Assembly: GCF_006714895.1 (NCBI RefSeq)
Contig: NZ_VFME01000001.1
Coordinates: 2,976,001 to 3,040,000 of the forward strand
DNA from: Gramella sp. Hel_I_59
GTDB lineage: Bacteria > Bacteroidota > Bacteroidia > Flavobacteriales > Flavobacteriaceae
Length of the DNA: 64,000 nucleotides
Direction: 5' to 3'
Made by a program: the position numbers and the translations under genes. Of this stretch, positions 25,343 through 35,349 are shown piece by piece (the first letter of the stretch is position 1; the number at the start of each line of letters is the position of its first letter). The notes beneath the pieces are model-generated. The model did no database searches and was not told the origin of the DNA. It worked only from the letters and a program-made list of their open reading frames with translations.

Positions 25343-27613
25343 TTAATAATTGGTCTTTCTTGCTTCCTGATAAAATTCCTGAAAGAGTTGTAGCAGATTC
25401 ATAGTAGAACCTATCAGGTCCTTCGTTTCCAGTAATATTCCGAAGTAAAGCTTCGTATTTCTAGGACTAGATTCAGAAGTTCTTATTCTTTCGATCTGTT
25501 TCTGAATTAGATCACTAACATAATCCAGCAATTCCTGTTTCTCATTCAGCAGGCTATCGATTTTATCGAACTCGTTGTTATTAAAGGTCAGCATTAGCTC
25601 ATCAAAAAGCACCTGCAAACGATCATCTACCTTTTTAAGATCCCGAATCTGGTTAAACTTCAGGTTCTTATGGTTGTTATGTACGTGGTTATAGCTATTC
25701 CTGGCGATGAAACTAATCGACTGCACCATATCCTGAAGGTAATCCAGGGTTAAAATGTAAAACTTACTGGCCTCAACAGAGTTCTCATCAAGGGATTTGA
25801 TAAAATAAAAAATATTGTCTTTAAGCTCATCAACTTCAACCTCCAGCTTTTCAATACGCTTATAATTCTTCTTCAGTTTACTTAGATCATAATATCCAAG
25901 ATGATCCACACTTTTAGAATACACCTTATCTATTCCCGCAATAACTTTGGAAATATTTTCTGAAGTTTCCGCAGTGATCTCATTGATCGTAATAATATCG
26001 CTCTTATTGAATTTCTTTTGATCCTTCTCTTTCTTCATCTCTTTAGAATGAAGAATACTACTTCTTACGACCACAACCAGTGCTGCGATAATGAGAACTA
26101 CCAGGGCTATGGTTCCGCCGTAAAAAATAATAGATGCAAAAATTGCAGCGGCCGTAAATGCTACGATAGCGGTTACGAACCAACCACCTATGACGTTTAG
26201 CACGCCTGCAACGCGATATACGGCACTTTCGCGATCCCAGGCTCTATCCGCAAGTGAAGTACCCATAGCGACCATAAAAGTCACATAGGTAGTTGAAAGC
26301 GGCAACTTCATATTAGTTCCAATGGAAATAAGCACACTGGCTACAACCAGGTTTACCGAAGCCCGAACCATATCAAATGCCGGAGCGTCTACCCTACTAC
26401 TTTGCTTGTGAGAGGCAGGTTTACTGAATTTATTATCGATACTGCTTTTTAAACCACCCGGCAAAACAGAACTTACAGCCCCTCCAATGATCACAGAATA
26501 TCGTACGATCCCTCTTGAAAGCCAGTTTGGTTCAAATCTTTCTACGGAATCACCCTGTCTGGAAAGATTGATCCCGGTATCAACCACAGTTTTTGCTTTA
26601 CTGGAAAACCAGAGTGTGATTACCATCACTGCTCCAGCACAAACTAACAGGAGTTCGGGAGTATTGACCTTTCCTGAAAGACCTGTCATTAAAAATTCTG
26701 ATGGCATCACCCCGGTTGCATTGTAAGCTGACTGCCATAGATCAAAAGATTGCCAGGCGGCAATGGGTACTCCAATAAAGTTCACAAGATCGTTTCCTGC
26801 AAATGCAAGTGCCAGCGCAAAGGTTCCAATAATGATAATGATCCTTAGGATATTAAGTTTAAGCACACTCATTATAAACTGTGAGATAAGCGTAAATGCT
26901 ATAAAACCTATTAACACAATAAACCAAGTGTTGTCGTTAATGTAGGTAAGCGTTTCCTGAGAGATAAAAGAAACACTTTTCAAACCTTTAATTACTATAA
27001 AGTAGAGTATGGAAGTAAGTGAGAAACCACCAAAAGCGGCACCCGCATATTTTATTTTTTTCTCGAATTGGAATGAGAATATAAGTCGGGATATATATTG
27101 CACAAAAGCTCCAACTATAAAAGCAATGACCACAGCGAGTAAGATCCCAATAATGATCTCGGTTGCTTTTGATGAATTAATATAATTCTGCAGTAAACTA
27201 AGATCTCCATTATCCTGTGTATAGATCTTGATAACTGCCATACATACGGCAGCACCGAGAAGTTCAAAAACAATAGAAACTGTAGTGGAAGTAGGTAATC
27301 CAAGTGAATTGAAAAAGTCCAGTAATAACACATCGGTGATCATTACGGCCATGAAAATAATCATGATCTCTTCGAAGTAAAATTCTCCCGGCATGAAAAT
27401 CCCTTTTCGGGCAACCTCCATGAGTCCGCTGGAAAATATAGCTCCCACAGCCACACCAATACTGGCGATGATCATGATCGTTCGCATAGAGACCGCTTTG
27501 GATCCTATAGCTGAATTCAAGAAGTTTACGGCATCGTTACTAACTCCAACTACAAGATCTGTAATGGCAAGGGCGAATAGCGCCACAAGCATCACAATGT
27601 AAATGTCTTCCAT
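25343..27613 (-). CDS. PiT-family inorganic phosphate transporter with PhoU-like C-terminal domain
   Basis: A 756-residue inner-membrane protein. Residues 1-505 form a PiT permease with about 12 helices and both duplicated signature regions (GVSNDAVNFLNSAIGSKAVSMR near the N-terminus; NMKLPLSTTYVTFMVAMGTSLAD near 430), expected to import phosphate with H+ or Na+. Residues from about 530 to 756 form a soluble, helical PhoU-like domain (DUF47 type). In many bacteria that domain is a separate gene beside pit; here the two are fused. It converges with the nfu-type gene on a shared terminator. Confidence 0.9.
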   Translation of the reverse strand: MEDIYIVMLVALFALAITDLVVGVSNDAVNFLNSAIGSKAVSMRTIMIIASIGVAVGAIFSSGLMEVARKGIFMPGEFYFEEIMIIFMAVMITDVLLLDFFNSLGLPTSTTVSIVFELLGAAVCMAVIKIYTQDNGDLSLLQNYINSSKATEIIIGILLAVVIAFIVGAFVQYISRLIFSFQFEKKIKYAGAAFGGFSLTSILYFIVIKGLKSVSFISQETLTYINDNTWFIVLIGFIAFTLISQFIMSVLKLNILRIIIIIGTFALALAFAGNDLVNFIGVPIAAWQSFDLWQSAYNATGVMPSEFLMTGLSGKVNTPELLLVCAGAVMVITLWFSSKAKTVVDTGINLSRQGDSVERFEPNWLSRGIVRYSVIIGGAVSSVLPGGLKSSIDNKFSKPASHKQSSRVDAPAFDMVRASVNLVVASVLISIGTNMKLPLSTTYVTFMVAMGTSLADRAWDRESAVYRVAGVLNVIGGWFVTAIVAFTAAAIFASIIFYGGTIALVVLIIAALVVVVRSSILHSKEMKKEKDQKKFNKSDIITINEITAETSENISKVIAGIDKVYSKSVDHLGYYDLSKLKKNYKRIEKLEVEVDELKDNIFYFIKSLDENSVEASKFYILTLDYLQDMVQSISFIARNSYNHVHNNHKNLKFNQIRDLKKVDDRLQVLFDELMLTFNNNEFDKIDSLLNEKQELLDYVSDLIQKQIERIRTSESSPRNTKLYFGILLETKDLIGSTMNLLQLFQEFYQEARKTNY

Positions 27614-27765
27614 ATGATAGATCTGTTTTCAATCTGCAAAACTGTTATAATTAAACTGAATTACAGGGGTGTTAAAGTTATTAAAAGATTAATAATATCA
27701 AGCAGCTCCCGCCACAATCGCCTTAATTTTAGCCTCCTGTATATCAAATCCATCAAAATAGTGCT

Positions 27766-29802
27766 ATGAAAAAACCTGATCATACGAACCAGCTTATCAA
27801 TGAAAGCAGTCCTTATCTTCTACAGCATGCACACAATCCGGTAGACTGGCGTCCCTGGAATGATAGCTCCCTGGATGAAGCAAAAGAGAAGAATAAACTA
27901 CTGCTAATTAGTGTAGGATATTCTGCCTGTCACTGGTGTCATGTTATGGAGCATGAGAGTTTTGAAGATGCTGAAGTAGCTGCAATTATGAATGCCAACT
28001 ACATTTCTGTAAAGGTAGATCGCGAGGAAAGACCAGATGTTGACCAGGTTTACATGAATGCAGTACAGGCAATGACCGGGATGGGAGGCTGGCCAATGAA
28101 TGTCGTAGCCTTGCCTGATGGAAGACCTGTTTGGGGAGGCACCTATTTTCAAAAGGATCAATGGAAATCTGCACTTACTCAAATTGCTCATTTGTATGAT
28201 AATCAACCAGAAAAACTCCTGGAGTATGCTGAAAAGCTGGAAGAAGGACTTTCTCAAATGCAGATTATTAATGTTCCTGAGAATGAAAAGAAATTAGATA
28301 AGTCACTATTTGACGGCATCATCTCAAAATGGAAATCTGTTTTGGATCATAAGAATGGCGGATATAATAGAAGTCCAAAATTCATGATGCCTTCCAATTA
28401 TGATTTTCTTTTAAGGTTCGCCCACCAGGAAAAAGACACAGAACTTTTAAAATATGTACAACATACATTTGATAAAATATCCTGGGGAGGAGTCTATGAC
28501 CCTATCGATGGAGGTTTTTCAAGATATTCTGTAGATGAAAAATGGCATGTCCCGCATTTTGAAAAAATGCTTTATGATAATGCGCAATTAGTAAGTTCGT
28601 ATGCGAATTTGTATAAACTCACCAGGAATGAATGGTATGCTGATGTTGTTGAGAAAACGCTGGAATTCGTGGAAAACGAACTTCAGGACCAATCAGGAGC
28701 ATTTTATTCGGCACTCGATGCCGATAGTGACAATGGCCAGGGACATTCAGAAGAAGGTGCATTTTACGTCTGGACAAAGGATGAGTTGATGAAAATTCTG
28801 GGAGACGATTACGAATTGTTTTCAGAAGTCTATCATATCGATGCCTTCGGAAGATGGGAAAAGGATTATTATGTGCTCATTCGAACTCAGAGCCTTGAGG
28901 AGCTTTCAGCTAAATTAAACTTAAGCACGAAAGAATTAAGCGCTAAACTGAAAGAACTTCAGAAAAAATTAGGGTCTGAAAGATCTAAGCGGTCAAAACC
29001 CGGACTTGACGACAAATCCATCACTTCCTGGAATGCGATGATGATCAGCGGATATTGCCATGCTTTCCAGGCGCTGCAAAAAGAAAATTATCTTCTAAAA
29101 GCAGAAGCGGCAATCAATTTTATTTTGAAGAATTTAATTCAGCCGGACGGCAGACTTTTTCATACTTATAAAAACGGAAAAAGTAGTATCAATGCTTATC
29201 TCGAAGACTATGCTTTTGTGATTCAGGCTTTACTGGATTTGTATGAAAGCAGTTTCAAAGAATACTTCCTGGACAAAGCACAAGCATTACTTGAAATTGT
29301 GGAACATGATTTTAAGGATGAGAAGACCGGGCTGTCTTACTTTACTTCATCCAAAGACCGGGCGTTGATCAATAGAATTATTGATGTACAGGATAATGTG
29401 ATTCCTGCAGCCAATTCAGTAATGGCCCATAATTATTATAAGCTGGGTAAACTTACAGGTAATACTGAGCTTATAGACAGATCAGAAAAAATGTTGCAGG
29501 CAGTGCTTCCGGGTATTAACGATTATGCACAATCCTATTCGAACTGGTTGCTATTATTACTGAATTTTACACATCCCTTCTACGAGATTGCCGTCACCGG
29601 AGACAATTCCGAAGAACTTGCAAAAAGTTTTCAGCAGCAATATTTACAAAATAAAGTACTGGCTGCTTCTATAAGCAAATCTGATCTCGCAATTTTAAAG
29701 GATCGTCACAAGTCTGGCGAATCATTAATTTATATTTGCCAACATGGAAATTGTCAGCTTCCAGTGCATTCACTAAGTGATGCATTAGGACAGATGATTT
29801 AA
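27766..29802 (+). CDS. DUF255 thioredoxin-like protein (YyaL/SPATA20 family)
   Basis: A 678-residue cytoplasmic protein. The N-terminal thioredoxin-fold domain contains [18 protein letters not shown] with C55 and C58, the signature CHWC of DUF255. The rest is an alpha/alpha toroid related to cellobiose epimerase and mannosamine epimerase folds (for example [46 protein letters not shown]). Function is unknown despite conservation from bacteria to animals. It is a single gene, with 152 bases before it holding only a weak -7-like tract. Confidence 0.93.
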   Translation: MKKPDHTNQLINESSPYLLQHAHNPVDWRPWNDSSLDEAKEKNKLLLISVGYSACHWCHVMEHESFEDAEVAAIMNANYISVKVDREERPDVDQVYMNAVQAMTGMGGWPMNVVALPDGRPVWGGTYFQKDQWKSALTQIAHLYDNQPEKLLEYAEKLEEGLSQMQIINVPENEKKLDKSLFDGIISKWKSVLDHKNGGYNRSPKFMMPSNYDFLLRFAHQEKDTELLKYVQHTFDKISWGGVYDPIDGGFSRYSVDEKWHVPHFEKMLYDNAQLVSSYANLYKLTRNEWYADVVEKTLEFVENELQDQSGAFYSALDADSDNGQGHSEEGAFYVWTKDELMKILGDDYELFSEVYHIDAFGRWEKDYYVLIRTQSLEELSAKLNLSTKELSAKLKELQKKLGSERSKRSKPGLDDKSITSWNAMMISGYCHAFQALQKENYLLKAEAAINFILKNLIQPDGRLFHTYKNGKSSINAYLEDYAFVIQALLDLYESSFKEYFLDKAQALLEIVEHDFKDEKTGLSYFTSSKDRALINRIIDVQDNVIPAANSVMAHNYYKLGKLTGNTELIDRSEKMLQAVLPGINDYAQSYSNWLLLLLNFTHPFYEIAVTGDNSEELAKSFQQQYLQNKVLAASISKSDLAILKDRHKSGESLIYICQHGNCQLPVHSLSDALGQMI

Positions 29803-29878
29803 TTTTAACATAAAATAAACAGGATATGGCCTCTATTTTTTTAGACTAGGGGCTTGAACTTAAATTAGAAAAAAAAGA

Positions 29879-30745
29879 ATGGACAAGTTGAACAACTACG
29901 GCGAAATCGCAAAAGAATACGCGAACAAGTTTATCGATTACCTCCCTACGCTAATCGGTGCGATTGTGCTGCTACTTGTAGGACTATGGGTAATAAAACT
30001 CATTGTAAAATATTTAAAGAAACTATTTGACAAAAAAGATTATGATCCAACGCTGGAGAAGTTTACAGTAAATGCTGCCAGCTGGGGTCTCAAGATAATT
30101 CTTTTTGTACTTGTTATCACTCAACTTGGTGTAGAGAGTGCATCGCTTGTGGCGGCAATTGGTGCTGCAGGTCTGGCCATTGGTCTTGCTTTGCAGGGAT
30201 CGCTATCCAATCTTGCCGGTGGAGTGCTTATAATCGTTCTAAAACCATTTAAGGTTGGAGATTGGATCGAAGCTCAGGGAGTTTCTGGTAGCGTTGTAGA
30301 GATCTCTTTATTTTACACGAAACTTGATACGTTTGGAAACCAGCGAGTGGTAATTCCTAATGGTGAACTAAGCAACGATAATATTACGAATTACAGTTTC
30401 AATAAAACGCGTAAGGAGAATCTAAGCTTCGGAATTTCTTATGATGATGATATCAAGAAAGCGAAAGAAGTCCTTACCAATATGGTAATGGAACAGGAGA
30501 AAATTTTGAAGGATCCTGCACCACAGATTATTGTTTCTGAACTTGGAGATAGTTCGGTAAACTTCTCTGTGCGATATTTTGCTGAATTGCCAGACTTCTG
30601 GGACCTGCACTGGTATATGATCGAGGAAGGTAAAATTAGACTTGAGGAAGCTGGAATGACTATTCCTTACCCACAAAGAGATGTTTACCTATATGATCAA
30701 ACTAAAATGAGAGGAACTGAAAGAGAAAAAAGATCGGCAGAATAA
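29879..30745 (+). CDS. Small-conductance mechanosensitive channel (MscS family)
   Basis: A 288-residue inner-membrane channel that opens under membrane tension to release solutes. Three N-terminal helices (about residues 15-45, 62-80, 85-118) are followed by the pore-lining TM3 segment GAAGLAIGLALQGSLSNLAGG and the cytoplasmic beta/alpha domains (VGDWIEAQGVSGSVVEI, VVIPNGELSNDNITNYS). Length equals that of minimal E. coli-type MscS. Its 3' end converges on tsaB with only 3 bases between the stop codons; its terminator is probably the hairpin at 30784-30818 inside tsaB. Confidence 0.95.
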   Translation: MDKLNNYGEIAKEYANKFIDYLPTLIGAIVLLLVGLWVIKLIVKYLKKLFDKKDYDPTLEKFTVNAASWGLKIILFVLVITQLGVESASLVAAIGAAGLAIGLALQGSLSNLAGGVLIIVLKPFKVGDWIEAQGVSGSVVEISLFYTKLDTFGNQRVVIPNGELSNDNITNYSFNKTRKENLSFGISYDDDIKKAKEVLTNMVMEQEKILKDPAPQIIVSELGDSSVNFSVRYFAELPDFWDLHWYMIEEGKIRLEEAGMTIPYPQRDVYLYDQTKMRGTEREKRSAE

Positions 30746-30748
30746 TAC

Positions 30749-31408
30749 TTAACCGATCATAAAATCTTTGAGATAATAAGGCTCAAAATAAGCGACATCT
30801 TCGGTGTCGCTTATTTTGTACTTTACCTCAGCGATCTCTGTCATTTCTGAAGCCGAAGGGAATTTTTGTTCGTGGAATACAGCATTTTCAGAAGAGATGA
30901 TCTCCCGGAACTTTGCTACCCCATTCCCTATAAAATGTACTTTCGATTTCTGAAGATATTCCGCAAACGAACTTTCGTCTAAAATTTCAGCATTGGTGTC
31001 ACGAACCTGGATTAGATCTTCAGAAAAAACAGCAGCATAAACTTCCATCCTTCTGGCATCCAGCATTGCGATCTTCATCCCGGGTTCATTCTTTAATTGA
31101 TGAACGAGCAGGTCTAGCGTAGGAATCGAAATCAATGGTATATTAAGCGAAAAACATAATCCTTTAGCAGCAGAAACCCCAATTCTTAGACCGGTATAAG
31201 AACCTGGTCCTTTGCTAATTGCAATTACGTCCAGATCCTGAAGGTTCTTCCCTGCATCTTTCAATACATCCTGAATGAACAGGTGTAGCTTTTCAGCATG
31301 TGAATAACCTTTGGTATTATCTTCTTTAAGACTGATTAGTTTCCCATCAACAGAAAGACCAACTGAGCAGTTGGTCGTTGCTGTTTCAAGACATAATATA
31401 GTTGCCAA
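30749..31408 (-). CDS. tsaB: tRNA threonylcarbamoyladenosine biosynthesis protein TsaB
   Basis: Non-catalytic ASKHA-fold partner of TsaD in making t6A37 on tRNAs that read ANN codons. The 219-residue protein has the family start ILCLETATTNCSVGL and the conserved DVIAISKGPGSYTGLRIGVSAAKGL block. It is the last gene of the efflux operon (11 bases after an adaptor gene), an arrangement seen in other flavobacteria. Its 3' coding region carries a perfect 14-bp inverted repeat, described separately. Confidence 0.95.
   Translation of the reverse strand: MATILCLETATTNCSVGLSVDGKLISLKEDNTKGYSHAEKLHLFIQDVLKDAGKNLQDLDVIAISKGPGSYTGLRIGVSAAKGLCFSLNIPLISIPTLDLLVHQLKNEPGMKIAMLDARRMEVYAAVFSEDLIQVRDTNAEILDESSFAEYLQKSKVHFIGNGVAKFREIISSENAVFHEQKFPSASEMTEIAEVKYKISDTEDVAYFEPYYLKDFMIG
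30784..30818. terminator. Terminator-like hairpin inside the tsaB coding sequence
   Basis: A perfect 14-bp stem (30784-30797 with 30805-30818) has a loop that can form a C(UUCG)G tetraloop with one bulged base. It starts 39 bases after the rightward mscS stop and ends in ttattttg, so it may terminate mscS while encoding TsaB residues on the other strand. Confidence 0.6.
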
Positions 31409-31419
31409 ATCTTTAGAAT

Positions 31420-32703
31420 TTATTCAGCCTCTTCTTCTTCCGTTTTTTCTTTTTTAACCTCGATATCATCTCCGGTATTAAGATTTTTAGTAACGGTATT
31501 GTAAGGGCCAGTGATTACTACATCACCTTCTTTCAGGCCATCTGTGATCTCGATCTGAGAATCATCCTGAATTCCGGTTTGCACCACGCGAAGTTTAGCT
31601 TTTTGTCCGTCTTTTACAAATACACATTCAAATTTTTCAGTTCCTTCAGTAGCAGGAGCTGTTCCGTAAGTCTTTTTAGTTGCTGTAGTATCAGATTTGA
31701 TCACGATCGAGCTAATTGGAACTCCAATTACTTTCATTCTCTTATTCGTGATAATATCTACCGTAGCGGTCATTCCTGGTCTGAAAGGAGAGTAACTCTC
31801 CGGCTTTCCTTCCATGAGGTCTTCGTAAGACTCCTTCAGAATACGAACTTTCACTTTAAAATTAGTTACCTGGTCTGTGGTTAGGGTATTATCTGCAGTA
31901 TTAGAAATTTCAGTAACGATTCCTTTGAAATCCTTTCCTAAGTAAGCATCTACTTCAACGATCGTAGAATCACCCACAGCAACTTTTACGATATCATTTT
32001 CATTTACATCAACCTCAACTTCCATATTGTCAAGATTTGCTACCCGAAGAATTTCAGTCCCGGCCATTTGCTGAGTACCAACAACTCTTTCTCCAAGCTC
32101 TGCATCCAGTTTTGAGATCGTACCGCTCATTGGAGCATAAATATTGGTACGTCCAAGGTTATCGGTTGCTTCAGTTACTGTAGCAGCGCTACTCTGCATG
32201 CTGTAGTATGCAGATTCCTTGTTTGCTTCTGCCATTTCATAACTAGAAACGATTCCATCCCATTCAGCTTTTGAGATCACACCTTTATCAAACAAAGTTT
32301 TGTTACGATTAAAATCTGCTTCAGCTTGTTTTAAACTAGCCTTTGTCTGTGCGAAATTAGCCTGAGAATTAGAATAACTCGCTCTGGCTCTCTGTACGCT
32401 GGATTGGTATATATCAGGATTTACTTTTACCAGAAGGTCTCCTTTTTCCACTAGCTGACCTTCAACTATTGGTAATTCAATGATTTCTCCGGAAACTTCA
32501 GAAGAAAGTTTTACCTCAACCTCTGGCTGAATTTTACCTGTTGCCGATACGGTTTCGATAATATCTACCGGTTCAATTTCAGTGATCTCCACTTCTTTGA
32601 TGTTGGTGGAACTTCCGAACCAACCGGCTTTTTTACCGATAACTAGTGCAACGATTAAAACGATGATGATCCCAAGGATGATGAAAAGTTTCTTCTTATT
32701 CAT
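31420..32703 (-). CDS. Periplasmic adaptor (HlyD/MFP family), second copy of the operon
   Basis: A 427-residue membrane-fusion protein with one N-terminal membrane helix (LFIILGIIIVLIVALVIG), a barrel-sandwich (lipoyl-like) half-motif VSATGKIQPEVEVKLSSEVSGEI, a coiled-coil hairpin (about residues 108-175) and beta-barrel/MP domains, ending in an acidic Glu-rich tail. It should bridge the inner-membrane permease and a TolC channel. It lies 3 bases after the tolC-like gene and is the second adaptor of this operon; the two are homologous but clearly diverged (372 and 427 residues). Confidence 0.92.
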   Translation of the reverse strand: MNKKKLFIILGIIIVLIVALVIGKKAGWFGSSTNIKEVEITEIEPVDIIETVSATGKIQPEVEVKLSSEVSGEIIELPIVEGQLVEKGDLLVKVNPDIYQSSVQRARASYSNSQANFAQTKASLKQAEADFNRNKTLFDKGVISKAEWDGIVSSYEMAEANKESAYYSMQSSAATVTEATDNLGRTNIYAPMSGTISKLDAELGERVVGTQQMAGTEILRVANLDNMEVEVDVNENDIVKVAVGDSTIVEVDAYLGKDFKGIVTEISNTADNTLTTDQVTNFKVKVRILKESYEDLMEGKPESYSPFRPGMTATVDIITNKRMKVIGVPISSIVIKSDTTATKKTYGTAPATEGTEKFECVFVKDGQKAKLRVVQTGIQDDSQIEITDGLKEGDVVITGPYNTVTKNLNTGDDIEVKKEKTEEEEAE

Positions 32704-32706
32704 TAT

Positions 32707-34143
32707 TTACAGTTTTAAATCCCTAACCGGAATTCCAAAATAAAGTTCTACAACTTTTAATTTAAAAATATAATCGTATTTGGCTCTTAGCGCCTCTCTT
32801 TGAGTATTCTCAAAACGAATCTTCGCCTGGCTAAAGTCGAACGCGTTGGTAAGTCCAACATCATATCGCTCTGTAGCATATTCAAATGCTTTCTCCTGTG
32901 CTTCGGAAGCTACCAAAGCAGCTTCATAGGCTTCAAAAGCACCTTTAGCATCTGTATAAGCCTGGTAAACATTCGCTTCCAGATCAAGTTCAGCCTGTTC
33001 TAACTGGAATTCAGCTCTTTTCACATTGATCTGATTTCTCTTGACAGCGTTTCTTGTTGAAAATCCATTCAGGAAGGGAACGCTTAACTGGAAACCATAA
33101 CTTATCCCGTCATTTCTATACAACTGATCAAAAAATGGTAACGGACTTCCTAGTGTTGGTATCGTATTAGGAGCAACTACAATCTGCTCAGTATCCTGCA
33201 CCAAACCAATTTGTCTTGAAGGCTCCGTTGGATCCAGCACGGCACCAGTGATTCTTCCCTGTCCGGTTTCCCTGGTATTATAGTTAAAGAAAGCTCCTAA
33301 AGTTGGTAGGTAAGCTCCTTTAGCCAAAGCAACATCCTGCTCTGCAAGATCTCTGTTAGCCTCCGCTATTTTTAATTCTGAACGTTCTTCTTTTGCTTTC
33401 TCGATCACATCGTAAACAGAGTTCGCAAGAATTTCATTTCCGAAGACCGCGTAATCACGATCTACAATATCAAAACTTTGATAGTCTCTAATCCCTAAAG
33501 TTTGTGCTAAACCAATAAGCGATATTTGTATCTGGTTTTCAGCAAGAATGATTCGTTGCTTCTCATCTGCCATGGTAGCTTTAATCTCCAGAAGGTCACC
33601 CTGAGGTAATACACCTGCATCAACCAGATCCTGAGTTCGCGTTAATTGTTCTTTGGTAACTTCATTTTGAGCCTGTAGAACATCAAGATTTTGTTTGCTG
33701 AACAATACCTGCAAGTAGGCATCTGCAACGAACAAGGCGATATCATCCTCCATTTTGTCCAGCGAATACTGGCTGGCCAGTCTTGAGATCTTAGCTCTTT
33801 GTAATTGTTTGAAATTTCGAAGTCCGTCAAAAATTGTAAGACCTGCAGTTAAGTTAGCAGAGAAGTTTCTTACTGTCTGATTCTGAAGGATTCCCGTGGT
33901 AACATTCTGAGTAAGACCGGTATTCCATGCATTGGTAGCCTGGCCGTTAATACTTGGAATAAAATTACCCAGTGCATCCAGTTTCTCGATTTCAGAGAGT
34001 TCAAGATCAAGTTCAGATTGTTTAACCTGAATATTATTTTGCAATGCGTACTCCACACATTCTTCCAGTGTCCACTCTTTCTGCTGCGCATTCATCATTC
34101 CGCAGAAAAGAAAGAGGGTAACAAGTAAACTATAATTCTTCAT
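32707..34143 (-). CDS. TolC family outer membrane efflux protein
   Basis: A 478-residue outer-membrane channel with a signal peptide (YSLLVTLFLFCGMMNAQ), then WTLEECVEYALQNNIQVKQSELDLELSEIE, a classic TolC/OEP beginning. The internal duplication of long helical hairpins is visible, with FGIPVRDLKL at the end. It provides the exit duct for the ABC pump in this operon. The 61-base gap upstream could hold a leader but no convincing promoter was found. It sits between the two adaptor genes. Confidence 0.93.
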   Translation of the reverse strand: MKNYSLLVTLFLFCGMMNAQQKEWTLEECVEYALQNNIQVKQSELDLELSEIEKLDALGNFIPSINGQATNAWNTGLTQNVTTGILQNQTVRNFSANLTAGLTIFDGLRNFKQLQRAKISRLASQYSLDKMEDDIALFVADAYLQVLFSKQNLDVLQAQNEVTKEQLTRTQDLVDAGVLPQGDLLEIKATMADEKQRIILAENQIQISLIGLAQTLGIRDYQSFDIVDRDYAVFGNEILANSVYDVIEKAKEERSELKIAEANRDLAEQDVALAKGAYLPTLGAFFNYNTRETGQGRITGAVLDPTEPSRQIGLVQDTEQIVVAPNTIPTLGSPLPFFDQLYRNDGISYGFQLSVPFLNGFSTRNAVKRNQINVKRAEFQLEQAELDLEANVYQAYTDAKGAFEAYEAALVASEAQEKAFEYATERYDVGLTNAFDFSQAKIRFENTQREALRAKYDYIFKLKVVELYFGIPVRDLKL

Positions 34144-34204
34144 AATATAATTCTGTATGATATGTCTGTAAAAGGTACAGGTTGTTACACCTAAAAATTA
34201 AATT

Positions 34205-35323
34205 CTAGTTTTGAGCAATATTTGTAGGAGCCTTAAGCTGGTTCCAAACTTTGATCTTATCGCCCATTTTCAGGCCTTCAGTCACCTCTACATTAATTCC
34301 GTCACTTACTCCAAGTTCAATTTCTCTACGTTCAAATTCCTGGTCACCCGTCATGATCTCTACATATGGCTTCTTGCTCTCATCATCAAATTGCACAAGT
34401 GCTTCCTTGATCGCAAGTACATCTGTGGCTTTCGCAAGAATAATGGATGCATTCGCACTAAGTCCAGCTCTAATAAATGTAGTATCTGCTTTGTTCAGCG
34501 TTCCTTTGATCTCAAATTGTATCGCACCGTTCTCCTCTACTCCTTTTGGAGCTATATAATCAAGTACAGCATCGAAAGATTTATTTTCAATCGCACCAAC
34601 GGTTACTTCAAGCGGAAGATCTTCCTTGATCTTTCCAACTTCACTCTCATCGACTTTCCCTTCAAAGATCATCTCGTTCACATCGGCAAGCGTTGCGATC
34701 GTGGTCCCATCGTTAAAATTATTACTTTCAATTACCTGGTTTCCAGTTTTCACAGGAACATCCAGCACCATTCCTTCTACCGTGGATCGTACAAGGGTAT
34801 TTGCCGCACTTCCAATTCCACTGGTGGTACCGGTTCTTACGATCTCATAATTTTGTTGTGCTGAACGATAATTTTGTTCACTTCTCTGGTAAGAAACTTC
34901 AGCAGCATCATAGTCATTGGCAGAGATCACGCCTTTATCATAAAGCTCTTTCTGTCTTTGATACACTTTCTTTTCGTTATCAAGATTGATACGGGCAGTT
35001 GCCACATTATCTTTCGCGCTTTGCAGTGATGATACATTTGGTATAACGCGAATTTTAGCAATTAGATCCCCTTGTTTGATCTTGTCACCAGCCTCGATAT
35101 ATATCTCATCGATGATTCCTGAAATATTTGGCTTGATAAGCACTTCTTCCTTCGGAACAATTTTTCCGGTTGCTACAGTTTTCTTGATAATAGTTTGTTC
35201 TGAAGGCTCCTCAGTTTGATAGACAATTGGATCTTCTTCACTTTTTTGATAGAGATAATAAAGTGCCCCAACGAAGGTCACTGCTATTAAAACTAAAATT
35301 CCGATGGTTACAAATTTTTTCAT
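34205..35323 (-). CDS. Periplasmic adaptor (HlyD/MFP family), first copy of the operon
   Basis: A 372-residue membrane-fusion protein of MacA type with an N-terminal helix (FVTIGILVLIAVTFVGALYYLY), a barrel-sandwich half KKTVATGKIVPKEEVLIKPNISGII, a coiled-coil hairpin (about residues 100-160) and a beta-barrel domain. It follows the two permease genes by 26 bases, so it is the more likely dedicated partner of the MacB-like permeases. It is homologous to the adaptor at 31420-32703 but shorter. Confidence 0.92.
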   Translation of the reverse strand: MKKFVTIGILVLIAVTFVGALYYLYQKSEEDPIVYQTEEPSEQTIIKKTVATGKIVPKEEVLIKPNISGIIDEIYIEAGDKIKQGDLIAKIRVIPNVSSLQSAKDNVATARINLDNEKKVYQRQKELYDKGVISANDYDAAEVSYQRSEQNYRSAQQNYEIVRTGTTSGIGSAANTLVRSTVEGMVLDVPVKTGNQVIESNNFNDGTTIATLADVNEMIFEGKVDESEVGKIKEDLPLEVTVGAIENKSFDAVLDYIAPKGVEENGAIQFEIKGTLNKADTTFIRAGLSANASIILAKATDVLAIKEALVQFDDESKKPYVEIMTGDQEFERREIELGVSDGINVEVTEGLKMGDKIKVWNQLKAPTNIAQN

Positions 35324-35349
35324 TTCTTGATTGTGTTTCTATTTACTAA

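Noticed and set aside
34211..34864. Long plus-strand open frame opposite the first adaptor gene
   Set aside because: No recognisable domain or start context; it is fully inside a well-supported gene on the other strand.
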